Below, piece by piece: positions 35,095 to 44,300 of a stretch of 64,000 bases of DNA; the stretch's first letter is position 1; every line of letters begins with the position of its first letter. A model generated the notes under the pieces. The model did not search any database, was not told the DNA's origin, and saw only the letters and a program-made list of their open reading frames with translations. Position numbers and translations under genes: made by a program. Origin of the DNA: Chloroflexota bacterium (GTDB lineage: Bacteria > Chloroflexota > Anaerolineae > Aggregatilineales > Phototrophicaceae); the NCBI GenBank assembly GCA_013388745.1, contig JACAER010000060.1, positions 1-64,000 of the forward strand, given 5' to 3'.

Positions 35095-36752
35095 CGAAAC
35101 AAGCACAGGCGCGGGAAGTGCGCGCCCCGCGCGGGACAACACTCACCTGCAAGGGCTGGCTGCAAGAGGCCGCCTACCGCATGATCCAGAATAATCTTGA
35201 TTCCGAAGTCGCCGAACGTCCGCAAGACCTTGTGGTCTACGGCGGGCGTGGGCAGGCCGCGCGCGATTGGGACTGCTTCGAGGCGATTTTGCGCGAACTG
35301 CGTGAACTGGAAAACGACGAAACACTGCTGGTGCAGTCCGGCAAGCCCGTGGCCGTCTTCAAAACGCACGCTGACGCCCCGCGTGTGCTCATCGCCAATT
35401 CCAACCTCGTACCGCATTGGGCGACCCAGGCGCATTTTGACGCATTGGCCGCCAAAGGCCTGATGATGTACGGACAGATGACCGCCGGTTCGTGGATTTA
35501 CATCGGCACGCAGGGCATTTTGCAGGGCACATACGAAACACTCGGCGCGCTCGCCCGGCAGCGTGGTTGGCCATCGCTTAAGGGTAAGTTTGTGCTGACG
35601 GCGGGACTGGGCGGCATGGGCGGCGCGCAGCCCCTGGCTATCACGATGAACGAAGGTGTTGGTTTGGTGGTCGAAGTCGATCCGGCGCGCGCGCTGCGGC
35701 GGCTGAATCATCGTTATGTCGATGTCGTCGTCAACGAACTCGAAGAAGCGATGACCTTTGTCGAGGACGCGCTCAAAGAAGGCCGCCCGCTGTCGGTGGG
35801 GCTGGTGGCCAACGCCGCCGATGTCTTCCCGGAACTGGCGGCGCGCGGCGTTATTCCTGATGTCGTCACCGACCAGACGCCCGCCCATGATGTTTTGATG
35901 TACATCCCGCATGGCATGAGCCTTGAAGAAGCCTACCAACTGCGCGAATCTGATCCGGGCGAGTACGAACAGCGTTCACTGGCCTCGATGGCGCGCCATG
36001 TCGAAGCCATGCTGACCTTCCAGCAGCGCGGTGCAGAAGTGTTCGATTATGGCAACAATCTGCGCCAGCGCGCTTTTGACGCCGGGGTCAAAAATGCGTT
36101 CGCCTATCCCGGTTTTGTGCCCGCCTACATTCGCCCGCTGTTCTGCGAGGGCAGCGGGCCGTTTCGCTGGGTCGCGCTTTCGGGCGATGCCGAAGACATC
36201 TACAAAACCGATCGCGCCGTGATGGACTTGTTCCCCGAAAACGCGCACCTGCGCCGCTGGCTGACTATGGCCGCCGAGCGCATCCATTTTCAGGGCTTGC
36301 CCGCGCGTATCTGCTGGTTGGCCTATGGCGAACGTTTGCAGGCCGGACTGAAGTTTAACGACATGGTGGCCTCTGGCGAACTCAAAGCGCCGATTGTGAT
36401 CGGGCGCGATCACCTCGACACCGGTTCTGTCGCTTCGCCTAATCGCGAAACCGAAGCGATGCGCGACGGCTCAGATGCCGTCAGCGATTGGCCGATTCTC
36501 AACGCGCTGGTGAACGCTATCGGCGGCGCGACTTGGGTGTCGTTCCATCACGGTGGGGGAGTCGGCATTGGTTACAGCCAGCACGCCGGACAGGTGATTG
36601 TGGCCGATGGCACGCCCGAAGCAGCGCGCCGTTTGCAGCGTGTGCTGACGAGCGATCCGGGTATGGGTATCGTCCGGCACGCTGACGCGGGTTATCCCGC
36701 AGCGCTTAACGCGGCGCAGCGTCATGGCATCAAAATCCCGCTGCGCAAATAG
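35091..36752 (+). CDS. hutU: Urocanate hydratase
   Basis: 553 residues, the usual length. The NAD-binding stretch [49 protein letters not shown] and [19 protein letters not shown] with the family signature are all intact. It hydrates urocanate to imidazolonepropionate using tightly bound NAD+. GGGGGA precedes the start, which overlaps the end of hutH. Confidence 0.97.
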   Translation: MTKQAQAREVRAPRGTTLTCKGWLQEAAYRMIQNNLDSEVAERPQDLVVYGGRGQAARDWDCFEAILRELRELENDETLLVQSGKPVAVFKTHADAPRVLIANSNLVPHWATQAHFDALAAKGLMMYGQMTAGSWIYIGTQGILQGTYETLGALARQRGWPSLKGKFVLTAGLGGMGGAQPLAITMNEGVGLVVEVDPARALRRLNHRYVDVVVNELEEAMTFVEDALKEGRPLSVGLVANAADVFPELAARGVIPDVVTDQTPAHDVLMYIPHGMSLEEAYQLRESDPGEYEQRSLASMARHVEAMLTFQQRGAEVFDYGNNLRQRAFDAGVKNAFAYPGFVPAYIRPLFCEGSGPFRWVALSGDAEDIYKTDRAVMDLFPENAHLRRWLTMAAERIHFQGLPARICWLAYGERLQAGLKFNDMVASGELKAPIVIGRDHLDTGSVASPNRETEAMRDGSDAVSDWPILNALVNAIGGATWVSFHHGGGVGIGYSQHAGQVIVADGTPEAARRLQRVLTSDPGMGIVRHADAGYPAALNAAQRHGIKIPLRK

Positions 36753-36767
36753 TGAAGGACACAGCAC

Positions 36768-38033
36768 ATGACGGTGGATGTTGATCTGCTGCTGCACAGC
36801 GCCCGCCAGCTTTGTATTGTCCCCGCGCAGGACGGAGGTCCCCAGCGGGGCAGGGCGCTCGGCACGCTCGGCTTGATCGAAGACGGCGCGCTGGCTGTTC
36901 ACGAAGGGCGCATTCTCGAAGTGGGCGTTTCGGCGACACTGCGCGCCAAATATCGCGCGCGCCAGGCAATCGACGCTGCCGGCTGTGCCGTGCTGCCCGG
37001 TTTTGTCGATCCCCATACGCATCTGGTGTGGGCGGGGGATCGCGCTGCCGAATTCGAGATGCGCATCGCCGGCGCGACCTACATGGACATCATGCGCGCG
37101 GGCGGCGGTATCAACAGCACGGTGCGCGCTGTGCGGGCTGCCAGCGTTGACCAGTTAGTGGCCGAAACGCTGCCGCGTTTGCAGCGGATGCTGCGCGCCG
37201 GCACCACTACCGTCGAAATCAAAACGGGCTACGGACTCGACAGTGCCAGCGAACTGAAATCGCTCGACGCCATTTTTCGCCTGCAAGCCCTTCAGCCCGT
37301 AGGCATCGCCGCGACATTTTTGGGCGCGCACGCCGTCCCGCCAGAATTCGCCGGGCGCACCGATGCCTTTGTCGAGATGCTTGTTGACACGATGATTCCC
37401 GCTGCGGCGGCCTATGCGCGCGAAAAAGGCCAACCGCTGTTTAACGACGTGTTTTGCGAAGCCGGCGTCTTCGACGTGCCGCAGTCCCGCCGTATTCTCG
37501 AAGCCGGGCGCGCGCACGGCCTGACGCCCAAAATCCACGCCGACGAATTCGCCGGACTCGGCGGCACACGCCTGGCCGTCGAATTGGGCGCTGTCTCCGC
37601 TGATCATCTGGTCAAAACGCTGCCCGACGACATCGCCGCGTTGGGGCAGGGGCAGACGGTTGCCGTTGCCCTGCCCGCCACGCCTTTTGGCCTGGGACAC
37701 CACGAATTTACCCCTGCGCGCGCCATTATCGCCGCCGGCGGGGCGCTGGCGCTGGCGACAGACTGCAATCCCGGCACGGCCTGGTGCGAATCGATGCAGT
37801 TTGTGCTGGCGCTGGCCTGCCGTTACCTGCGCCTGACCCCTGCCGAAGCGCTGGCGGCGGCCACGCTCAACGCCGCCTTCGCTATCGGGCGCGGCGCGTA
37901 CATCGGCAGCCTTGAAGCCGGCAAACAGGCTGATTTACTGGTCCTTGACGCCCCCGATTATCGCCATCTGGCTTATCGTTTTGGCGGGAATCTCGTCAAA
38001 CATGTCGTCAAAAACGGTCAACAGATTGTCTGA
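36768..38033 (+). CDS. hutI: Imidazolonepropionase
   Basis: 421 residues, amidohydrolase fold. Metal-binding PGFVDPHTHLVWAGDRA, TTVEIKTGYGLD, FLGAHAVPPEFAGR, PKIHADEFAG and ATDCNPGTAWCESMQ match HutI. It opens the imidazolone ring to give formiminoglutamate, the substrate of FTCD at the start of the operon. AAGGA lies 8-10 nt before the ATG, 15 nt after hutU. Together with the three genes before it the route from histidine to glutamate is complete. Confidence 0.96.
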   Translation: MTVDVDLLLHSARQLCIVPAQDGGPQRGRALGTLGLIEDGALAVHEGRILEVGVSATLRAKYRARQAIDAAGCAVLPGFVDPHTHLVWAGDRAAEFEMRIAGATYMDIMRAGGGINSTVRAVRAASVDQLVAETLPRLQRMLRAGTTTVEIKTGYGLDSASELKSLDAIFRLQALQPVGIAATFLGAHAVPPEFAGRTDAFVEMLVDTMIPAAAAYAREKGQPLFNDVFCEAGVFDVPQSRRILEAGRAHGLTPKIHADEFAGLGGTRLAVELGAVSADHLVKTLPDDIAALGQGQTVAVALPATPFGLGHHEFTPARAIIAAGGALALATDCNPGTAWCESMQFVLALACRYLRLTPAEALAAATLNAAFAIGRGAYIGSLEAGKQADLLVLDAPDYRHLAYRFGGNLVKHVVKNGQQIV

Positions 38034-38092
38034 ATCGTGGCTGCGCACTTCTAAAAAACTTATGAAAAACACCTCAGTACACAACGCCTTTA

Positions 38093-38121
38093 TTGAAACA
38101 TTGTGTAATTTAGCGTAAACT
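38093..38121 (+). promoter_or_regulatory. Promoter of the forward polysaccharide operon
   Basis: TTGAAA (38093-38098), a 17-nt spacer and TAAACT (38116-38121) predict a start near 38128. This leaves a leader of about 177 nt before the Wzz-like gene. The leader contains a 7-bp stem TTTCACA/TGTGAAA around 38191-38215 and a second stem near 38220-38245. Confidence 0.5.
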
Positions 38122-38304
38122 CTGAGGGTGTTATGCTTGGCACATGAATTGAGATTATATTCTAACAACTCGAATATCGGTTTAAAGCACTTTCACAGTA
38201 TACTACGGTGTGAAAACACAAACCCGTCGATGATAACGGTGTTCTTTTATCCTGGCATAGGATACACTTCCAACCCGCTGCAAAGATTTCAACAAGAGCG
38301 ACCT

Positions 38305-39792
38305 ATGGAACTGCGTGAATATCTACGGATTATCTTAAAAAGCTGGTGGCTGATTCTGCCCGTCACCCTGCTCTCGCTGACGGTGGCCCTGTCCTTCAGC
38401 TACCTTCAGACACCTATTTATGAAGCGAGTTCCAAATACATCACCGGTCTATCGGCAGGTGTGGGCACTGATCCCGGCCAATTCATTTACGCCTTTGATA
38501 CGCTGGCCGGACGCGATCGCCTCTTTAACACCTACTGTGAGCTGATGAAGAGTGACAGCGCCTGGAATCGCGCCCAGCAGCTATTGGGCTTTGACCCCGC
38601 CGCGCCGCCCGTGGATCTGCGCCTTTACACCCGCAACTGCACCAATTTGCCCCAGAGCAACGTTTTGCAGCTCATCGTGCAGGGGCCGTCGCCGCAGCTT
38701 GTGCGCGACCTGAATTACGCCCTCGGTTTGGTCGGCATCTCGAAGGCCAACGAACTGTATCCTTTCTTCCCGCACTCAGCGCTCGACGCCGTCTATCTTG
38801 AACCCATTCCTGTCTCGCCCAGCCACAGCCGTGATGCCATTCTTGGCCTGGCGATTGGTATTGTTATCAGTGTGACCATCGCTCTGCTGCTGGATAACCT
38901 GCGCAGCCCGCTGGAACGTCTCGAATCGCAGTCGATCCGCGACCCGCTGCTCAACACCTTCAACGATCGTTATTTCCAGCAGCGCCTGACCGAAGAGGTT
39001 AACCGCGCCCGCATTCGCTATCGTCCGCTCAGTATGGTCTTCTCGCGCCTTGTGCCCAACGAAGACTTTGCCCTGCTGCCGGAAGGCGTGCGGCACGCTT
39101 TGCAGCGCAGCGCCGCGCTTTACATGCAAAACATGCTGCGCGAGGGCGATCTGTTGGCCTACAACCGCAAGCAGGACTACTATGAACTGCTGCTGCCGGA
39201 AACGCCCAACCACGAGGCCAAAGAACTGGTCACCAAGATTCACACCGAGATTCGTAACCAGACGTTCCGCATTGAACAGTATGTCTCCAACTTCACGCTG
39301 AGTTCCGGCGTGGTTGAAGGCAGCGGCGAAACACTGGAACTGCAAACGATGGTCCAGCAGGCCGCCAAAGCGCTGGAAAAAGCCCGCAGCACCGGCGAAA
39401 ATACCATTGTCTTCATGCGCGGCGCTCCCAGCCCCTTTGTGCTCGATGACAGCACCGACATGGACGGCACAACCATTCGCGCCGACATGAACGAATATCT
39501 GCAAGTCCCCGTGCCCGCTGTTACGGCCTCCACTGCGCTCGACACCCGTGATGCGACCAAAGAATCGCGTGGCAAGGCGGCCAGCGGCGGCGCTTTTGTC
39601 GGCTGGGATATGGAAGACGACCCCGGCGCCTACGATCGCGACTATATCAGCGATTGGATGCGCGACCCCGCAAGCGATGTCAGTAACGGTGGCGGTTCCG
39701 ACCTGAGCAAAATGATTGCTGATTTGCAGCCGATGGATGACAGCGACACCAACAAAGATAAGCCAAAAGGGGAGTCTGATTCCAATGGCTAG
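38305..39792 (+). CDS. Wzz-like chain-length determinant fused to a degenerate GGDEF domain
   Basis: 495 residues from the ATG at 38305. The N-terminal Wzz part is MELREYLRIILKSWWLILP, a first membrane helix (about 15-35), a periplasmic segment (about 36-170) and a second membrane helix (about 177-197). After it (about 205-375) the sequence follows a GGDEF domain: DPLLNTFNDRYFQQRLTEEV for DPLTGLxNRRxFxxxL, EGDLLAYNRKQDYYELLLPET where RxGGDEFxxLLPET is expected, and AKALEKARSTGENTIVF at the end. The GGDEF signature and the metal Asp are lost, so it cannot make c-di-GMP. The last 110 residues are acidic and disordered. The role is probably chain-length control of a polymer, with the dead domain sensing a nucleotide or binding a partner. 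Confidence 0.82.
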   Translation: MELREYLRIILKSWWLILPVTLLSLTVALSFSYLQTPIYEASSKYITGLSAGVGTDPGQFIYAFDTLAGRDRLFNTYCELMKSDSAWNRAQQLLGFDPAAPPVDLRLYTRNCTNLPQSNVLQLIVQGPSPQLVRDLNYALGLVGISKANELYPFFPHSALDAVYLEPIPVSPSHSRDAILGLAIGIVISVTIALLLDNLRSPLERLESQSIRDPLLNTFNDRYFQQRLTEEVNRARIRYRPLSMVFSRLVPNEDFALLPEGVRHALQRSAALYMQNMLREGDLLAYNRKQDYYELLLPETPNHEAKELVTKIHTEIRNQTFRIEQYVSNFTLSSGVVEGSGETLELQTMVQQAAKALEKARSTGENTIVFMRGAPSPFVLDDSTDMDGTTIRADMNEYLQVPVPAVTASTALDTRDATKESRGKAASGGAFVGWDMEDDPGAYDRDYISDWMRDPASDVSNGGGSDLSKMIADLQPMDDSDTNKDKPKGESDSNG

Positions 39793-41326
39793 TGTCCAGA
39801 CTGCTCCCCACCCTGATTCGTGGATCAAAAACAGTGAGCAGCGCCGGCAAATGCTGCGGGTGCTGCTCGTGGCCTGCGGCGCGCTGATTGCCATTGGCGG
39901 CAGCGCGGCTGTTGGCGCCATCGCCAATGGGTGGCTCGTTGTTCTCGGCGGTATCGCTGCGATCATGGGGCTGCTGATGGTGCTGCGCCCATCTTTCGGC
40001 ATGACCGTGCTCATCGTCTTTGTCTACATGGACTTGTCTAACCTCATCGAAGTCAATTGGGGCATCCCCAGCCTCAACAAGCTGTTGGTCGCCCTGATTT
40101 TCGTCGGCGTGATCGGTACACGCGCCCTTGTTCAGCGCAGGCCCATTGTGCTGCGCAGCGTGGAAGGCGCGGTTCTTTTTTACGGCTTCATCATCGCCGT
40201 CTCAAGCTATGTCAATGGTGAAGTCGATACCGCCTTCGACCAATTGATTGACTTCGCTAAAGACTTCGCTATTGTGCTGATTCTGGTGCAGTTGTGTGAC
40301 AGCGAGGTCGTCTGGAAACGAATGCAGTGGGCGATCATTATCTCGGCGGGCTTCCTCGCGATGCTCACATGCTATCAGATGCTGACGGGGGATACGACCA
40401 ACGACTTTTTCGGCCTGGCGAAAGCTCCCGTTCACCAGATCGTCGAAGGCTTCGACAACACACGCCCCACCGGTCCGCTCGATGACCCCAACTTCTACGC
40501 CCAAATCCTGCTGATGGTGTATCCGTTGGCGGCGTACCGTGTCCTCGACGAGAAACGCTTGCGTGCCAAGGGGCTGGCCTTGCTCTGCACCCTGTTGATT
40601 GTCGGCGCGATCATCTTTACATATTCGCGTTCGGCCTTCATGATGATTCTTATCATCAGTGCCTTGATCGTGCTTGAACGCCGTATGAACGTTTACAAGA
40701 TCGCCGCTCTGGCCGGGGTGGTTCTGCTGGTGGCCTTACCTATCTTGCCGCAGGGTTATCTGGATCGTATGGCGACCATTACCGGCTCGACCAGTAGCGC
40801 CGAAGGGCAAACAGAGCTTTCTTTCCGTGGTCGATCCAGCGAAATGATCGTGGCGATGCAGATGTTCAGTACACATCCCCTGCTGGGTATCGGCTATTCC
40901 GCCTACGAAGAACATTACCTCACCTATTCTATCCACGTCGGGCTGGATAACCGCCTGGAGAATCGTCAGGCGCACAGCCTCTACCTGGAAGCGGCTGCCG
41001 AAACCGGGATAGTGGGACTGGCGGCGTTTGTCTTTATGTACCTTATGGTCTTCCGCTCTTTATGGATAGCGCGCAAGCAGCTTATCCGCATCGGGCGCAG
41101 TGATCTTGTGCTCTGGCTGTCTGGCCTGCAATTTGGTCTGATGGGTTACCTAATGACCAGCATCTTTTTGCACGACGATTATGTGCGCTATCTGCGTCTT
41201 GCCATCGGTTTGGCGATCAGCGCTTCTGCTTTGACCGAGGCGCTTGTGCGGCGCTATGAATCCGCGCGCACCCACGAGATGCTGACCACCTCGCCTACCG
41301 AAGGTCTTGTGTTGGCTGACAAATAG
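39785..41326 (+). CDS. O-antigen ligase / polymerase-like membrane protein
   Basis: 513 residues from the ATG at 39785, with GGGGAG upstream and 8 nt of overlap with the Wzz-like gene. About 11-12 membrane helices. The PF04932 (Wzy/WaaL) region includes TGPLDDPNFYAQILLMVYPL, the helices after FTYSRSAFMM, and the large external loop ending in NRQAHSLYLEAAAETGIVGL, where the conserved H-x-LYLE(x)4-E-G motif lies. It would polymerise or ligate lipid-linked glycan units on the outer face of the membrane. Confidence 0.85.
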   Translation: MASVQTAPHPDSWIKNSEQRRQMLRVLLVACGALIAIGGSAAVGAIANGWLVVLGGIAAIMGLLMVLRPSFGMTVLIVFVYMDLSNLIEVNWGIPSLNKLLVALIFVGVIGTRALVQRRPIVLRSVEGAVLFYGFIIAVSSYVNGEVDTAFDQLIDFAKDFAIVLILVQLCDSEVVWKRMQWAIIISAGFLAMLTCYQMLTGDTTNDFFGLAKAPVHQIVEGFDNTRPTGPLDDPNFYAQILLMVYPLAAYRVLDEKRLRAKGLALLCTLLIVGAIIFTYSRSAFMMILIISALIVLERRMNVYKIAALAGVVLLVALPILPQGYLDRMATITGSTSSAEGQTELSFRGRSSEMIVAMQMFSTHPLLGIGYSAYEEHYLTYSIHVGLDNRLENRQAHSLYLEAAAETGIVGLAAFVFMYLMVFRSLWIARKQLIRIGRSDLVLWLSGLQFGLMGYLMTSIFLHDDYVRYLRLAIGLAISASALTEALVRRYESARTHEMLTTSPTEGLVLADK

Positions 41327-41338
41327 CTGAGGATAAAC

Positions 41339-44300
41339 GTGGCTCTTTTTTCGTTAATTTCCAGGATAGGCTCGCCCCTGCGCCGCCGCAATGTCTGTCT
41401 GGCGCTGGCTGTGTTGCTTTTGTGTTTCCTCTATGTTGTCCTGCTTGCGCCCGATGTGCTTGCGCAAACAACGACACCGACACCCGTACAGGTGTGTCAG
41501 GAATATCACTTGTCTACCGACATCGGGCGCGTCCGTTCCTGTGCCGGTGAAAACTGCGCCATCATCGGCGGCTTCACCCGCACAGAAACGCTGTGTGTCC
41601 TGGGGGTCGCGCCGGATAACGCCCAGTGGTTCGTCGTCCGTCTCGGTGAAGATGACGCCACCGAAGAACGCCAGACGGGTTTTATCAGTGCGAGTCTGGT
41701 CGAACCCGGCCCGCCCGGCACTACCGCCGCCGGCGCTGATTTTTGCGACGCCTGGGTAGTCGATAGCACACAGGTCAACGTGCGTTCCTGCCCACAGGGG
41801 AGCTGTAGTGTGCTTGGCTCCCTATCGCGCGATCAGCGTGTCTGTGCCCGCGCGTACAGCGGCTCCTTCACTGATTGGCGCGCGATCGAATTTCAACCCG
41901 GTGTGATGGGCTATGTCGATGAAACTCAGATGGAATTTGTGTTTATCGATGGGTTCAGTTGCCCCGCTAATCAGGAAACCTACCAACCCCGCGCCGCTGC
42001 TGTGACCGTCTACGGCTGCGCTGGCGTTGGCTGCGCGGCGATCGGCACGCTCGAAACTGATCAGCCGGTCTGTTCTTCGGGTGTCGAATCAGAAACCCTC
42101 GACTGGATCAGCATCGACTACGGTCAACCCGGCGAACAAGGTTGGGTACTGACGCGCGCCCTGCGTGCCCTGACAGAAGAAGAGCTCACTGTCGTCACCC
42201 CCACCGTCAACCCCACCGCTGCGCCGCAGGTTGTCGCGCAGGCCGATGTGAACGTTCGTTCGGACAGTGCGACAACCGCCTCGGTGGTTGCGATTCTCCC
42301 CAACAATACGCGCGCTCGTCTCGTCGGTGTAGCCGCCAACGGCTGGTATCTCATCGAATTGAGCGATGGCCAGCGGGGTTGGGTGTCGCCCGCCTCGGTG
42401 CAGGTTTCGGGCGATGTGGCTGCCATCCCGCTCGTAGACGCCAATGCTTCGACGCCTGTCGCTTCTGCTACTCGCCAGTCAACCAGCGTCGCGCAGCTAC
42501 AGCAGGCTGCCACCAACACGCCGCCTGCTGCCACGGCGACAACAGCCAACAGCGCCACGCCGACCTTGCGCGTCGTCACGCTTACGCCTACCGGCGCCGC
42601 CAGCGCCACCGCCACCACAGCTTCGACAGCCACCGAGACCGCGACCTCAGCGCCGCCTACGGCAGTGCCCACTCAGGGGCCGACCGCTCTTCCTGCCTGT
42701 CAGTATTATCAGGTCAACGCGGACTCCGCCGTCGTGCGCGAACAACCGACGCGCCAGTCGGGTGTGCTTGCCACCTTGCAGCGTGATACCGCAGTCTGTG
42801 TGCGCGGCAATGCCGTCAGCCAGGATGAAAATCAATGGTTTCTGGTCGATCTGAATCCCAACGGCACCACCCCATCGCTCGGCTATATGGCGACCTTCCT
42901 GCTCACGATTTTCCAGGGGCCAACACCTACACCCCTGAACAGCCCGGTGCCGACGGCCACGCTCGACACCGCCGCGCAGCAGCTTTTGCCCACCGCGACA
43001 TCGCCGCTGCCGGGCACGCCCGTGATCTGCCCGACCGATGTGCCGACAGCAACCTCTGCGCCCGGTCAGCCCACTAACACGCCGGGTCCCGTTGCGCCAC
43101 CCGTCATCGTCGGCTGCATCACCGCCACACCGACGCCGCTGCTGACCGCGCAGCCCACACAGTACGCCAGCGATGCCGTCCTGGCGCGCGACATTCGTTT
43201 GGATACGCTGCGTATCCGCGACATCACGATGCGTTCGCCCCAGGGCCTGGCGCAGTTCCGCCTGCGTATCCCCGACGACTGGGAACCCACCGGCACCAAT
43301 ATCCTCTATCTCAACATTGAGTATTTCGAAGATACCAGCGCGGTCATCGGCGCCGATTTTGCGCCGCCTGTCACCACACTTGATGTACGCATCAACGATC
43401 AGTTGATCGCCTCTGTGCCCTTCACAGCGGCCAATGTCGGCCAGCAAACGCTGCAAATCGTGCTGCCTAACAACGTGCTGGCGAACCCTGTGCGCCGCGT
43501 ACATACCATCACGCTCGAAATGGACGCGCGCGATGCCTGCCGTGTGCGCCTCGAATCGCGCATGTTTATCCGCGCCGATCAATCCTTCGTGCATTTTGAA
43601 TATCGCGAGTATTTGCCAACGCTCGACCTGTCGCAGTATCCGCGCCCGCTTTTCAATAACCGCCGTATCGTCAACGAATTCGAGTCGGCCTGGCTGGTGA
43701 TGCCTCCACAGGCCAGCGCGGCGGATTATCAGGCTTCGGCCAGCGTTTCGGCGGGGCTGGGCTTGCTCACCGGCGCCGAACTGCAACTGCGCATCGTGAC
43801 CAGCGATACACTCAACGAGAACGATCGTCAGGCCAATCACCTGCTGCTCATCGGGCGCATCGGCGAGAATCCGATGATCGACGACCTGTATGCGCGCAAT
43901 CTGCTGCCGACGACGCTCGGCGACGACGGCCAACTACGCTTCCGCGATAATCCCATCAATCCAGCAGATGGTGTCGTACAGGTTATCTCCAACCCGGAGA
44001 ACCCGCGCCGCGCGATTTTCGTCATTACCGGGCAGTCGGATATTGCCTTGCTCAAAGCGGCGCAAGCGCTGGCCGGGCGGCCTTCTGTCCTGGGGCTGGG
44101 CGGTACACTGGCGATTGTCAGTGACACCAGTCCACTCTTCCACCCGCCGCTTGGCACCGTCTTTGAGACTGCTGCCAGCTTCGAACAGTTGGGCGTGACC
44201 GAAGACATTGTGCTCAGCGGCATCGGCACACAGTTCTTCGAAGTCGAGTTCACGCTGCCTTTTGGGGGCGTACTTTCGCCCGATGCCTATGTCAATGTCC

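Noticed and set aside
38128-38304. c-di-GMP riboswitch in the leader of the Wzz-like gene
   Set aside because: The conserved GEMM-type aptamer sequence was not found, only general hairpins.
42180-43165. Low-complexity Thr/Pro/Ala-coding DNA as a possible tandem repeat or CRISPR-like array
   Set aside because: It is in frame within the SH3-BcsB gene and forms protein linkers. There is no constant repeat-spacer pattern.
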